A stretch of DNA of 64,000 nucleotides from positions 18,672 through 82,671 of the forward strand of contig JAUIRK010000821.1 in assembly GCA_030549495.1 (NCBI GenBank), given 5' to 3'. Source of the DNA: Nectonema munidae (Eukaryota; Nematomorpha; Nectonematoida; Nectonematidae). Shown piece by piece: positions 46,801-55,631 of this stretch (its first letter is position 1; every line of letters begins with the position of its first letter). A model generated the notes under the pieces. It made no database searches. It worked only from the letters and a program-made list of their open reading frames with translations, and had not been told where the DNA came from. Made by a program: the position numbers and the translations under genes.

Positions 46801-49800
46801 GTTGCTAATAGTTTTATTAACAAAAATTTTAAGAAAAGTGTGTAAACATTGCCAACTATTCTAAGCAATCTTGATAAAAAAACTAAAACACTAAATAAAA
46901 CGATGCTATATATTTGATTACTGGAATAAAAGACTTGCATGTTAATTTAGCAAATATAAGTGCATTTTTCCTAACTTGTGTATTCTATTATAATTATTTT
47001 TACTCTTTCAGTTACAGTCAAGCCAGCCGCACGACTTTAAGTACGAGTGGGCTAATTAATTAAAACTAATTTTAATGGCGACGAGAATATAAGAAGGTGT
47101 ATACATTTATATATTTCAAAGGAGTTTTAGAAGGGCAAAATATATCCTAGAGGGGGGAGGCCTGGTTACAGTAATTAATAGGGATAAACCTTTTAAGCTT
47201 CAAATTATAGAGCTCTTATATAGTTATGTGTTGTAAAAATATTTGAGTCGCTAAAAAATGTACTTTTTCAAATTACTGGATACATTACTGTTTCTGATCA
47301 AATTTTGTTTGCATTTGTATTATTATATCAATGATTTGAAGGCCACGGACCCCCAACTTGGGGATAAGGTGCAGACAAAGAAGATCAATGATTTGAAGAA
47401 AAAATGAAAAGCTTTAAAACAGAGAATGGAATATATCATAGAAGCGTGAGTTATCAACAAAGATATGGAGAGATACCTTAGGAGATCTTATAACTAAATG
47501 AACAGTCATCCCATCCTTAATTCCTTTAAAAAGGTAAATTTATGAGAAAAATAAAATTAAGGAAAAGAAAAAAGCATACCTAAAGTATCTAACTTGTTAT
47601 CATCTTTTAGTATTCTACCAGCGAAAATTAGGCATAACTGTTCATAATTTGCAGAGAATTCTTTCAAAACTAATTGCTTCAGCTAAAAATATTCGATTCA
47701 TAATTACACAACTTAATTTGAACATTAGAGTTGTAGAGCAAAATAAAATATAGCACTTAATTAATTTCTAACAAGAGAGATATTTAGTTAATATGATTTT
47801 ATCTTATTCAGAGATCTCGCGAAATTATAAACTAAGACAAAATCAACGTATCATTTTTATCCATTAATAAAAATTATATTGCACAGAATTTGATCTTTAA
47901 ATAAAAGGTCATATTGGCTTTCTTGAAAATTAAAAACGATTTTTGAAAAAAAAGTAGTTTTGATAAGTTTAAAATGTTGTTAACATTAGAAGTTTATATT
48001 TTATAACAAATGTATAAATTTAAACTTGTACTATTGATAAAAAGTAATTATTACATCTATCTGGGCAAAAATAATATGTATAATCAATGAATAGTAAGCA
48101 TTATTAAAGTGTATGATTACAAATAAAAGACAATTTAATACTAGTACGACCGAATGCGCCATATTACGTATTTAAAATTTGTCTTTTTATTTCGGTGTTT
48201 TATAAAATTCAAAAATAAATTTAAAAAGTTATATTTTTATACAGCACTTACATTCCCTAACTTATCCAGGTCATTGCCAAAAATTAATATTTCGATTAAC
48301 TACAAAAAATTAATTTTTCCTTGAAATCATCACAAATAGAGTTTTGAAACAATTTATTATAATTTTATTTGTCGCTCTAGCATATGTCGCTCATTCGTAT
48401 GCCGGCCAAATGTTTAACACTAAAACGACTACACTGTTCTTTTATAATGATTTTCCACTCTTTTTTCTGAATTTTTTGTTCTTTAAATTCACGATATAAT
48501 TAAAATTTAATCATTAAAATTAAATAAGAGATTTTGCTATAGGGAACGCATTTTCAAAGAGGTTGGCAATAGCTAAAACGTAATATCCGTATTCATTTAT
48601 TGAAATCCACCCACTAAAACATTTTGGCAAAATACATGGGTTAGCCCGTCTTGCACACTACGCTAATTGTACACATACTATAAATATCATAGTTCTAAAT
48701 CGGTCTTTCGTTGATTATGTTTACAACAGCAGAAATATGGGTGAAATATAATATTATTACAAAAATTAAAAATATCAATAAATGTTTGAAATTTTTAATA
48801 ACTTTCCTTTAGAAGTTTATTTTTAATTTTTCAGATCATTTTATGATGTAATTCTGTAAGAGTTAAGAGTTACTTTTTTTATCGACTCCTGACTAGTTCG
48901 AAAACTAACTCTGACTGCACACATTTGGTTCTCAGGTGTACAAAGGTACGAACTAATAACATTTTAAAGGAAATTATTCTAGATTAAAATGTCTTTCCAT
49001 GCATAACTATAAGCTTATATTATAGCAAGGCCATCTAGCGATATATAGGCAACCATTCCTAATTCAGATGAGTCCTAGTTGGCAGTAAAACTGTGAGATG
49101 TTCTGATTTTTTTATCCAAAATGTACATTATACTGTTATTTTCATATTGTTTTCAATAAATTATCGAAATTTAAAAACTACAGTTTAGAATAAATGTGTG
49201 TACTTTTGTTCCATTTTGTTTTCATGGTTTATATAAACATTTTTTATAAAAATAAAAGAATGTCTGAAAACGGTAAGGCGATTGTAATAATTATAAGAAC
49301 CAAAAATGAAGGCATCGATATCTGTAATTTCATACTTCTAGAATATAAACATAAAATTATATACAAGCAATCTATGAAGTAGTTGCCACAAAACGTTACT
49401 ATTAAATATTATATTATTATAAAAAATCTCATGAACATTGAATACAAATTTTTAATTAATTCTAATAAAATATAAATACTTATGTTTAATCCACTAAAGT
49501 GGATAATCCTTAGCCCAATTATTTTCAGGAACATACCCAGTACGTGTGGATAATCCACACTGTAAATATAGAAACATTGAGCTAAATAATATTGAAAATA
49601 GAATATTTATTATATATAATATGTTTAACATAATTATATACATTTATATAAGATAAAAGAAAAAATGAAGTTTTCAAGGGATTAATCTATATGCTGTTGG
49701 TATACTATATGGGTTTTACCTATTTTCCTTCACACACTTTTCTATTTCAACCTTTTTTCATGGGTTAAATTCTGTTTACGTAGATAACGCGCACCGCAGT

Positions 49801-50375
49801 TTTTAGTCGATTAATTTTGGTAAAAAAAAAGTAGATTAAACGCGTTTATGGTACTTGAAGTTTGCAATATATCCTTCATAAAAAGAATAAATATTAGTTT
49901 TTAGAATGGTACGACTAAACATGTTTTAAAAAAGTGGAAACTAATAAACCTTTTTATTTCAAAAATCTAAATTCTGAAAACAAAAATGTTTTTAAAAAAG
50001 AAGACACATTTATAAAAAGGGAAATAACTTATTGAGATGGCAGAACTATTTAGTAAATATCTAGATTACATGTTATATATCATGTAAAAATTAGACAATT
50101 ATTATAAAAGGCAGTATTTATTATTTGATAACTTAATTTTTATTCTTTTAATTAAAAAATATAACGCAAAATAATTTACTTCATTTCAAAGTTTATATTT
50201 GTATAATTAAAGGTATCACTTAATAAATTGAATATTTAGGTAGAGAAAAAATTACTTCAAATACACTAGCAGTTTTAGAAGATTCAATAAATTTTTTTTC
50301 TTTTGGAGTTTTAATAGTAAGGATAATATTATCGCTTTCAGCTAAAAATATTGAAGGATTATTTGATTCGGACAT
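19594..50375 (-). CDS. UBQLN: ubiquilin, complete gene in 17 coding exons
   Basis: Coding exons in transcript order: 50256-50375, 47580-47682, 47477-47523, 40569-40604, 40420-40516, 40329-40366, 39995-40120, 39893-39943, 39583-39660, 36814-36928, 36651-36761, 35473-35612, 35333-35416, 35165-35280, 23658-24021, 19727-19823, 19594-19667. Every intron is GT-AG and the exon phases agree throughout, giving 1,797 bp and 598 residues plus stop (human UBQLN1 is 589). Domains: ubiquitin-like about 15-90; STI1 repeats about 136-235 and 308-420; the NPWAP signature at about 282-286; an acidic E/K-rich linker about 428-525; UBA about 550-592. Ubiquilins shuttle ubiquitinated cargo: the UBL binds the proteasome, the UBA binds ubiquitin, and the STI1 regions bind hydrophobic clients. 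The 31-kb span results from intron growth by transposons. The paralogue cannot be assigned; many invertebrates have a single ubiquilin. Confidence 0.93.
20350..20425 (+). ncRNA. tRNA-like segment (tRNA relic or SINE head) inside the hAT
   Basis: AGGCGTTCGGTTAGAGC resembles a tRNA D-arm/A-box, and GATTCGAGTC, starting 43 bp after the T before it, resembles a T-arm/B-box at normal tRNA spacing. The anticodon stem and acceptor stem pair poorly, so it is not a working tRNA. It lies in the 5' non-coding part of the hAT element. Confidence 0.35.
20858..21181 (+). pseudogene. hAT transposase N-terminal part (BED finger)
   Basis: Opens at the ATG 20,858 ([20 protein letters not shown]). [20 protein letters not shown] with the following [10 protein letters not shown] is the C2H2-type BED zinc finger that binds transposon ends. 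The family reading continues past about 21,165 in another frame ([11 protein letters not shown]), so a one-base shift ends this piece. Confidence 0.8.
21190..21837 (+). pseudogene. hAT transposase central catalytic part
   Basis: 215 codons include [20 protein letters not shown] (first catalytic Asp region), [20 protein letters not shown] (second Asp region) and [14 protein letters not shown] (the conserved CxxH motif). The frame shifts after RGLSTDSF at about 21,820. Confidence 0.85.
21834..22700 (+). pseudogene. hAT transposase C-terminal part with dimerisation domain
   Basis: 288 codons begin in the [20 protein letters not shown] region and end with the hAT dimerisation block, [20 protein letters not shown] followed by [20 protein letters not shown]. 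The full C-terminus is present. It follows the central part with a one-base shift. Confidence 0.85.
22851..23657. other. remainder of ubiquilin intron 15
   Basis: Non-coding. It contains a short pentamer run (GGGCA about four times, 23,553-23,571) followed by a GC-rich GTCGCCCTCCTCCCGTATGC segment that resembles a mobile-element end (inverted: CAGGGTCGCGCATACGGG). Nothing else is recognised. Confidence 0.4.
23658..24021 (-). CDS. UBQLN: ubiquilin exon 15 (acidic linker, largest exon)
   Basis: 364 bp encode residues 421-542. After [15 protein letters not shown], about 90 residues are rich in Glu, Lys and Asp ([17 protein letters not shown] and similar runs), followed by [20 protein letters not shown], which corresponds to the HQQFIQQMLQALAG segment just before the UBA. 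In vertebrate UBQLN1 this linker is Gly/Ser/Thr-rich, so the charged composition is a lineage difference. It is preceded by an 11.1-kb intron. Confidence 0.9.
24022..25803. other. left part of ubiquilin intron 14, non-coding
   Basis: Short frames only (up to about 90 codons), none with recognisable similarity. Confidence 0.5.
26263..26658 (+). pseudogene. piggyBac transposase N-terminal part
   Basis: Opens at the ATG of [20 protein letters not shown] and carries an acidic N-terminus ([14 protein letters not shown]), as in many piggyBac transposases. Conserved sequence resumes downstream in other frames ([19 protein letters not shown], about 26,640-26,700), so two small shifts separate it from the catalytic part. 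Confidence 0.75.
26753..27997 (+). pseudogene. piggyBac transposase catalytic and C-terminal zinc domain
   Basis: 414 codons include [40 protein letters not shown] (first catalytic Asp region), [17 protein letters not shown] (second Asp), and [20 protein letters not shown] with the following KWYWPVFLF (third Asp region). It ends in a cysteine-rich [20 protein letters not shown] with HPDCF zinc domain. The frame is fully open from 26,753 to the TAA, but the protein lacks its natural N-terminus in this frame. The listed first codon is not a family start. Confidence 0.88.
28361..29415. other. intron sequence between piggyBac and Tigger
   Basis: Non-coding. It contains a diverged duplication: CGTTGTCTCCC-ATTTTTATTAT followed by CAAATCAA and GGAGCAAACTTTAT occurs at 28,790-28,840 and 28,934-28,985, with similar flanks. 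A 74-codon frame at 29,039 has no recognisable similarity. Confidence 0.45.
29893..30586 (+). pseudogene. Tigger transposase N-terminal half (CENP-B-type HTH, first Asp)
   Basis: The natural start is probably the ATG at 29,893 (MSSKKPIP), one frame off the main reading because of a poly-A slip. The HTH is [20 protein letters not shown], followed by a CENP-B-like second DNA-binding region ([20 protein letters not shown]) and [14 protein letters not shown] (first catalytic Asp). The text jumps from KAFKDRL directly to AWMTQ and a TAA stop at 30,584-30,586. The block of about 40 residues usually found there (LLGGN type) is missing, so an internal deletion is present as well as the stop. Confidence 0.85.
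30587..31504 (+). pseudogene. Tigger transposase C-terminal half (second and third Asp)
   Basis: It follows in the same frame after the stop. It contains [13 protein letters not shown] (second Asp) and [20 protein letters not shown] (third Asp region), then [20 protein letters not shown] and a long glutamate-rich coiled-coil tail. It ends at the TAA at 31,502-31,504. Confidence 0.88.
31807..32058. repeat. 28-bp minisatellite, nine copies
   Basis: The unit starts TCTCCAACCTGTATACTACG and ends ATGATTCA. Nine units run without gaps from the base after the Tigger TA target. Variants fall in a higher-order pattern: units 2-3-4 and 5-6-7 repeat the same three variants (84 bp). The last unit is degenerate. 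Confidence 0.9.
32059..35164. other. right part of ubiquilin intron 14, non-coding
   Basis: AT-rich, with a 15-base G run at 32,579-32,593 after a purine-rich segment. A motif pair (GATATACCTCATTCG) at about 32,130 and 32,240 shows a local duplication. No protein similarity is seen. Confidence 0.5.
32568..32593 (+). repeat. G-rich homopolymer tract
   Basis: GGGTGGGGA followed by a run of 15 G. It could form quadruplex DNA and is likely length-variable. Confidence 0.6.
35165..35612 (-). CDS. UBQLN: ubiquilin exons 12-14 (second STI1 region)
   Basis: Exon 12 (35473-35612) has [20 protein letters not shown] and [20 protein letters not shown]. Exon 13 (35333-35416) has [20 protein letters not shown]. 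Exon 14 (35165-35280) has [20 protein letters not shown] and [10 protein letters not shown]. They match the STI1-3/4 region, for example NPQLQEQMRQQLPTFLQQ and [20 protein letters not shown] in human UBQLN1. Confidence 0.93.
36651..36928 (-). CDS. UBQLN: ubiquilin exons 10-11 ([16 protein letters not shown] and NPWAP)
   Basis: Exon 10 (36814-36928) begins [20 protein letters not shown], almost identical to the vertebrate sequence. Exon 11 (36651-36761) carries PIPNPWAP followed by a Thr/Ser run. The exon 10 donor must be CCA|GTAGGT rather than the next GT, because only that choice keeps exon 11 open in the NPWAP frame. Confidence 0.93.
36929..39582. other. ubiquilin intron 9, non-coding
   Basis: 2.65 kb without recognisable coding or transposon sequence. 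It is AT-rich with short frames only. Confidence 0.5.
39583..40120 (-). CDS. UBQLN: ubiquilin exons 7-9 (first STI1 region)
   Basis: Exon 7 (39995-40120) has [20 protein letters not shown] and [13 protein letters not shown]. Exon 8 (39893-39943) is [17 protein letters not shown]. Exon 9 (39583-39660) is [20 protein letters not shown] ending LRNIE. These match the NPEISHMLNNPDIMRQ and [21 protein letters not shown] sequence of animal ubiquilins, which forms the client-binding STI1-1/2 region. Confidence 0.93.
40329..40604 (-). CDS. UBQLN: ubiquilin exons 4-6 (proline/glycine linker into STI1)
   Basis: Exon 4 (40569-40604) is a 36-bp micro-exon, [12 protein letters not shown]. Exon 5 (40420-40516) carries [20 protein letters not shown], matching the SPFGLGSLGGLAGL linker of other ubiquilins. 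Exon 6 (40329-40366) is a 38-bp micro-exon, [12 protein letters not shown], matching NFSELQSQMQRQ at the start of the first STI1 region. The tiny exons are supported by phase and by family alignment. Confidence 0.85.
40890..41088. mobile_element. small MITE with 16-bp terminal inverted repeats
   Basis: TTTACGACCGAACAAA at 40,890-40,905 is mirrored exactly as TTTGTTCGGTCGTAAA at 41,073-41,088. An inner pair, GCAGACATT and AATGTCTGC (about 40,906 and 40,948), adds a second inverted repeat. It is 199 bp with no coding capacity and lies in ubiquilin intron 3. The superfamily is uncertain; no clear target duplication is seen. Confidence 0.6.
41089..43960. other. ubiquilin intron 3, left part, unassigned
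   Basis: This is somewhat richer in GC than its surroundings between 41.8 and 43.6 kb and has several open frames (for example 43,506-43,946, 146 codons), which suggests a decayed inserted element. I could not match any frame to a known family. The segment GGTTGCCACTTTTTT at 41,160 recurs inverted at about 46,243-46,257 and may mark the ends of a larger insertion. Confidence 0.35.
43968..45790 (-). mobile_element. decayed hAT-like transposase copy in ubiquilin intron 3
   Basis: Minus-strand pieces in order: a BED-like finger ([20 protein letters not shown], about 45.62 kb), [18 protein letters not shown] (about 45.1 kb), [14 protein letters not shown] (about 44.98 kb), [20 protein letters not shown] (about 44.87 kb), [20 protein letters not shown] with [11 protein letters not shown] (about 44.4 kb), and [11 protein letters not shown] (about 44.13 kb). 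I know this order from a widespread animal hAT-like family whose C-terminus reads LSHGNAxVERGFS. Many lesions are present. It lies in sense orientation to ubiquilin. Confidence 0.65.
44255..44503 (-). pseudogene. hAT-like transposase fragment, C-terminal region
   Basis: 82 codons contain [20 protein letters not shown] and [14 protein letters not shown], then [14 protein letters not shown]. This is part of the decayed copy at 43,968-45,790; the next block ([11 protein letters not shown]) lies downstream in another frame. Confidence 0.55.
45797..47476. other. ubiquilin intron 3, right part, non-coding
   Basis: Two opposite 67-68-codon frames at 46.1-46.35 kb are low-complexity. The string TTCCCTGACTTTCCTTGACTTTTC at 46,220 resembles one at 41,190. 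No gene is seen. Confidence 0.45.
47477..47682 (-). CDS. UBQLN: ubiquilin exons 2-3 (rest of ubiquitin-like domain)
   Basis: Exon 2 (47580-47682, residues 41-74) contains [18 protein letters not shown], the classic UBL core with its Ile-44-patch region. Exon 3 (47477-47523, residues 75-90) reads [16 protein letters not shown], completing the domain. The intron between them is only 56 bp. This is the clearest ubiquilin signature in the window. Confidence 0.95.
47683..50255. other. ubiquilin intron 1, non-coding
   Basis: 2.57 kb of AT-rich sequence without recognisable proteins. A 62-codon frame at 49,194 has no similarity I can name. Confidence 0.5.
50256..50375 (-). CDS. UBQLN: ubiquilin exon 1 (start codon, UBL strand 1-2)
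   Basis: Starts at the ATG 50,373-50,375 ([10 protein letters not shown]...). Residues 17-28 read [12 protein letters not shown], the first UBL strands shared with other ubiquilins (VTVKTPKEKEEF in vertebrates). It ends phase 0 at TTTGAA before a GTAATT donor. An acceptor-like CTTTCTAG 31 bp upstream of the ATG allows a 5' UTR intron. Confidence 0.9.
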
Positions 50376-51530
50376 GTCAAATAATTATCAGAAACTTGGT
50401 TAATTCTAGAAAGTATAAAAATGAATAAATAAAAAATAATTTTTAAAATTAATTTAAAAAACTATAATTGAGTATTTTGCTTTAACTTTTTTAGATTATA
50501 CCTAAAAATTTTAGGGTTTTCTTAACCCTCTTTGATGAGAGGTATTTTTAATTCCTGAGAGACAAATAGTAACCATTAGGCGCGTTTACCTCCTTTTTTC
50601 TTAAAATATTAAATATTAAAAAAATTGCTTTGGGAAAGCACTAAATAATATTTGATTGTAAATCTGATTGTAATTTATTTTTTATAAAAACCAATAAAAT
50701 CTTTCAAAATATGAATCAAACTTGTCAATCAATGTCATATATATAAATTAAAAAATATATTCTCCTTGCAAGATTTTTGTCTTCATAAAAAAATAAATAT
50801 TATCTTTATAAGTGATTAATAGCCAAATATTTTTAAAAATATAATTAAATATTGTCTTCATAAGTGATTAATAGCCGAATATTTTTTTTCAAAATTTAAA
50901 AATAAACTAAATCATACATATAAATCAAGCATGTTAAATTTGATTTTGCCAATAATTTTGGCACTCTATGTTTAAATTGCGATATCTACTTATCTCAGAC
51001 TAATTATTGGTTTGATTTATTTTTATCATTTTGGAAATTTTTTGTCTCATTTTGCAATTTGATATTTCTCTTTTCGATTATAATGATATTTTGTTGATAT
51101 ATTCGTCGCAAATCTTTAATAATAAAAACCATACATAATGGGTTAAAAATATTTTCAATTAAGTAAACAGTGTATTTAATAAAAGGAAATATCTTAATCT
51201 CTCATTAGTTTTCAGACTTATGCAAACAAATTCATGATAATTAAATTTCATGAATCCTGAAATTTTTTTGATTCAATCATTAGATTGAATGAAAATTTAT
51301 ACATTTATTAGGCAAAACACAGAGTTTTTTACAACAAAAATTGTAAAAGCTAGGATATTAAAAAAGTTAGAACTAATTGAGGAAAAGTGTATTTTGGGTA
51401 TAATATTAATTATTCAGATGGAAAGAGACAATGTGACTATTTCAAGAACCTTTTTTTCTAAAACCTTGACAGTACTTCTGTTCTATATTATAAAAAACAC
51501 ACACAATATATAACAGTTAAGTAAATGATA
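50376..51530. other. upstream of ubiquilin, non-coding
   Basis: It should contain the ubiquilin promoter and 5' UTR. A duplicated segment (CATAAGTGATTAATAGCC, about 50,808 and 50,857) is visible. No core promoter element is clear. Confidence 0.45.
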
Positions 51531-51647
51531 AAAAATAGACCATTGATCTACCAATCATGCCCTGTATTTCAAGCAAAACAGTAAACAAATACTATACAAA
51601 TGATGCCATGTTTCGAGAGAAGTAAGAAATAAACATGGACCGGCTAG
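51530..51647 (+). mobile_element. Helitron-like 3' end
   Basis: It ends ATGGACCGGCTAG followed by T, the same terminus as the element ending at 18,119. The hairpin ATGTTT...AAACAT (about 51,618-51,636) sits just upstream, as expected for a Helitron 3' end. No 5' end is recognised, so this is a truncated copy and the left limit is approximate. Confidence 0.45.
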
Positions 51648-52393
51648 TATATTATATATATAATTAGACGAGATACATCACATAAATACATTATTGGTTT
51701 TTTAACAAATAAAAGTATTTTGCGCTCCCCTTCCTTAAAAATAATTTTAGGTTTTTCAATTTTAATGAAAATTTTGAATAAAACTCCAAAACAATAAGTT
51801 AGAGATAATTGCATATATAGCTGAAAAACATAATTAGCATACTCACCAATATAAAATCTTTAACCCTATTAGTGAAGGTTAAAATGTGTCCCCTCAAGTG
51901 TTGGAGTTATACGCCCTCTGCTTTTCTAATATTTTAAAGATTTTATATATATATTTTTAGTGTGACATATATATTTCAAACATATCCATCAAATCTGCCA
52001 AAAATAGTGTAAATATAACAGGTAATATCAAAATTAAATTTTTATTGAAATTATAAAAAATTGAAATTGAATTAATAGAAATTATTGAAATTGAATATTA
52101 TAAAAAAAAATTTTCACATATATATTCATTTTCAAGTATGTGGTATCTAGTGATGTTTATTTTTGTATGAAAATCAGTAAATCTATAAAAAATAAATTTT
52201 AATATAACAGCTCATCTCAAAGTTAAAATTTTATTGAAATAGTTTCAAAAAGTTTTTTACACATATATAGGTAGGTAGGTAGGAGATATCTAAGCACTTT
52301 CCAACGTTGGTTGATATGCTTGCATTATTTGTTAACTTGGGGATTTGTAAGTATGAAAAGTGGGTTTATGATCTAAAATAGAAGTATGAAAGC

Positions 52394-52960
52394 TTAGTGA
52401 GGTGAAAAGTATGATCTAGGTTGCTTGTGTATGGTTATGCAATAGTGTTTTATAAGGGTGGAGTTAAGTGTCGGAGATATAGAGATTAATGGTTCTATTA
52501 TATTAAGGAAGAGAGAGATGTGTTGAATGTTTTTGGGGTATGATAAGAAGTTTAGTAGAGAGGAAGGAAGATCTTTAAAATATAAATGTGCTTTTTCAAT
52601 GAGTTTGGTTCGTTCTGATGAGTATATTGGAAAATAGAGGATAATGTCAATTGGAGTTTCAATATGATGGCAGCCAAATCTGCAAAAAGTATAGTGCATA
52701 TTAAAATTGTAGAAGTAAGCGTAACACGGGCAATGTGGGGTGAACCATCTTATTATTTTGCAAGGAAGAGTAATGTTTTTACTTTGTCCAAATTGGGTTA
52801 AGTGGATAGGTATGTTGTTTAGTAAAACCATTCGTTTATAATTGAGTTATTTATGGATGTTTCAAAAGTGAATAGAGGGATGGCGTGGGTTAAGTTATGT
52901 TGTGATGTTATGGATGTAGTTAAGAGGTCTACTAAAAAATTCTCTAAAGAGGGTAGTACT
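52394..52960 (-). pseudogene. LINE ORF2 C-terminal fragment
   Basis: The minus-strand frame 52,394-52,831, extended upstream in the other frames to about 52,960, carries the zinc-knuckle end common in jockey/CR1-like LINEs: CPCYAYFYNFNMHYTFCRFG, then CHHIETPIDIILYFPIYSSE and RTKLIEK. Coding-like text continues right up to the terminal inverted repeat at 52,964, which suggests the repeat-bearing element inserted into this LINE. Confidence 0.55.
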
Positions 52961-52963
52961 AAA

Positions 52964-53197
52964 AAACGCGCTCAGACGCGCTCGGACGCGCTGGGACGCG
53001 CTGAGGTACAGTTTTTTGTTAGAAGCATACTTTTTCTCTAAATATAACTTTTAAAAAAGAAAAACGATTTTACAAAGAAGATTTATCTTATTGCACGATT
53101 ATTTTTAGCTACTCACGAAAATTTTAACATTTTCTTTTTTTATTGTTATTTTATTATTTTCTTTTTTTCCAAGTTCGCTATGTCTCTCGTTTCATCT
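52964..53197 (+). repeat. long terminal inverted repeat, left copy
   Basis: It starts AAACGCGCTCAG with four tandem 10-bp units of the form ACGCGCTSRG, then about 190 bp of AT-rich sequence ending CGTTTCATCT. The reverse complement at 63,765-64,000 matches it at roughly nine bases in ten. It is interpreted as the left end of the MULE whose genes lie at 58.6-61.3 kb. Confidence 0.85.
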
Positions 53198-53250
53198 CGA
53201 GTAGAAGAAAAAAGAGTAAAAAACTTTTTAAAATTTTTCCAGAAGAGCCT

Positions 53251-53705
53251 ATACATTTATTGGTTGATAAATATGATAAACAAGAAATGTTACAAAATTA
53301 GTAAAAATAAAAGTGTAGGTATATGGTTTTAAACTATATGTGTAATTAAATAAAGACAGTAAACTATACCAATAATTTATATCAATGAACTACTATGTTT
53401 AATTCAAATAAAAATATAATAAGCTATATTTAATAAGCTGAGTAACAATTAATTATTTTAATTTGATAATATATGCGGAGAAAAATTAAAAAATTCGAAA
53501 AACGTTGATATATCGATTTTAATATATTATACATTTATTGGTTGATGAATATAATAAACAAGAAAGGTTACAAAATTAGTGAAAATAACAGTAGGTATAT
53601 GGTTTTAAACTATATATGTAATTAAATAAAGACAGTAAGCTATACCAATAATTTATATCAATGAACTATGTTTAATTCAAATAAAAACATAAGCTATATT
53701 TAAAA
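53251..53705. repeat. direct repeat pair of about 180 bp
   Basis: ATACATTTATTGGTTGATAA at 53,251 and ATACATTTATTGGTTGATGA at 53,529 each start a copy of about 180 bp ending near AAGCTATATTTAA, with roughly 90% identity and an unrelated spacer of about 95 bp. It lies just inside the left terminal inverted repeat. Confidence 0.8.
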
Positions 53706-55351
53706 ATGCTTATTTGTTGTCTTTAATTTCTTATTTTTGCTATTTTACAACCTTTTACCCAAATATAATTGACTCAGTATTTTGACTTTTACCTCGATCA
53801 GTTATTTGTATGAAACAATACTAATTTTTTTCTACTGAGAGTATTTAAATAATTATCGGGCCTCAAATGCTTTGAAAGAACTGACTTGTATTTTTTTCCA
53901 AGAAAAACTTCTAGGGTTAAGAATTACTTGCTTCCATGTATGATCAAATGCCACTTCCTTCATATTTTTAATCCGAAATTTATGAGAACTAAAGAAAATA
54001 GATAATTTTTGTGTAATTGCTCAGATCAAATATAAAAATCGTTTATTGTTACTATTGTTTATTTATTGTGGTTACTTTTTACGACTAATCTTTTGCTCAC
54101 TAATATGATAAATTTCTTCTATTTTTTTTATTTTTTGGTTTCTATCCAGCTTCACTATGACTCTTCACTGCTGTGCTCCTGGATTATTTAAATCGAAATT
54201 TATATTTCAAATAGTTGTTTTAGATTTTTTTAAGAATAGTAAGGTATTTTGATTATTTTTTTTATCAAATGTAGTTCAATGATATTTTACTGGATTCTCA
54301 AAAAAGTTATGTTCTTACTCTTTCCAAGTGTCAAATGTACATGTCAGCTGTCTAGTTCAGGCAGGGGCGAAAATCAACTTTTTTCTGGCTACACCACTGC
54401 TTCTCTCTAATTTATATTTAGAGTTTAATTAAAAATAATTCTATTTTATCTCATTAGAAACTAGTTTTAAGCGGAATATAAGATCAATATTTTTATAACC
54501 TCATGATACCAAAGTTGAGCTATTCAAAATCACAGATTTTATTGGTATAAATTTAGTTCTATCAATACACCAAACATTTTGCAAAAACGAAAATTTATTT
54601 GTTTTTAAATGAGAGAAAAATAGTTCTCAATCGTTATAATTTTATATCAATGAATATTGTCAGACTCGCGTTAAATTTTTTTAAAAAAATTGTTGATTAT
54701 TATAATAAAAATATAATATCGAAACAAAATTTTTCATTTGTTGAATATGTACTTGATCTATTTATGACAGCTGTCAGAATTTTATTTGTTGACAGAAATA
54801 GTCAAAAAACGCAATGATTTTCTTGTTCTCGTATACTATAATTTTTATGATTTATGTTTGTTGAAATTGTTTTTTAATGATTTTGTGTTCTTACACTTAA
54901 ATAATTTTATGAAAAGTGATTAAACTACCATTTTTGTATACTATGATTCCTTACAAAATGTAAAAATACAAGCGTTGCCAAATCACCTTATATGCGTTAG
55001 CTACTTCAACGTTGGCTTTGCTGCTTATAAAAACTTGAAAATATCAAATAAGCTATTTCATTTTTTATGCCTCCTATTATTTTGAAATTATTCTGAGAAC
55101 AGGCAGTTTCGTTTTAAAATAGTGAAAATCGCTTTATTAGTTTATTTTGTCTCCTTTCCCCCTTATGTTAATTATGTAGCAAAATTTTCAACTTTGAGTA
55201 AAAGGTAGTTTTCATTGACCAGGAACTAATGTAACGCTTATGTCAAACTGTGAAGAAATTGGTATCGATGAGGAATCAAATCTAGAGGCTTTCATGCTGA
55301 GTCCAACATCTCAACCAACCTGCCATGCCACCCATAGAGTATGCTATAGGG

Positions 55352-55631
55352 CAGCGTTATTCAAACTATGGGTCCCGACCCTTCAGTGGGTCGCGTGAAA
55401 AATAAAATGGGTCATGACAAAAGAGAAAGGACATTAAGGGAGAGCAAAGTGAAGAAAATCTAAAAGTTTTATTCATACAAATAAATAAAGCGATGTGCAT
55501 ATAAATTGTCGATGTTGAATAAATGAACGTATTGATCAGAGTTTGTCTTATTACACTTAAGTATTATGGGTCCCGATGCAAACTGTGCTTCTTGTTATGG
55601 GTAGCAGCAAAAAAAGTTTGAAAAACGCTGC
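55352..55631. mobile_element. hAT-type MITE, 280 bp
   Basis: The left end is CAGCGTTATTCAAACTATGG and the right end, inverted, is CAGCGTTTTTCAAACTTTTT. The inner part has GGGTCCCGACCC and GGGTCGCG strings seen in ZBED6/Charlie-like hAT termini. Flanks CTATAGGG and CATAGGGG are similar but imperfect target duplications. Non-coding. Confidence 0.65.

Noticed and set aside
52853-53041. 62-codon + strand frame with a repeated Thr-Arg-Ser-Asp-Ala pattern
   Set aside because: It is produced by reading the 10-bp repeats of the left inverted repeat; not a gene.
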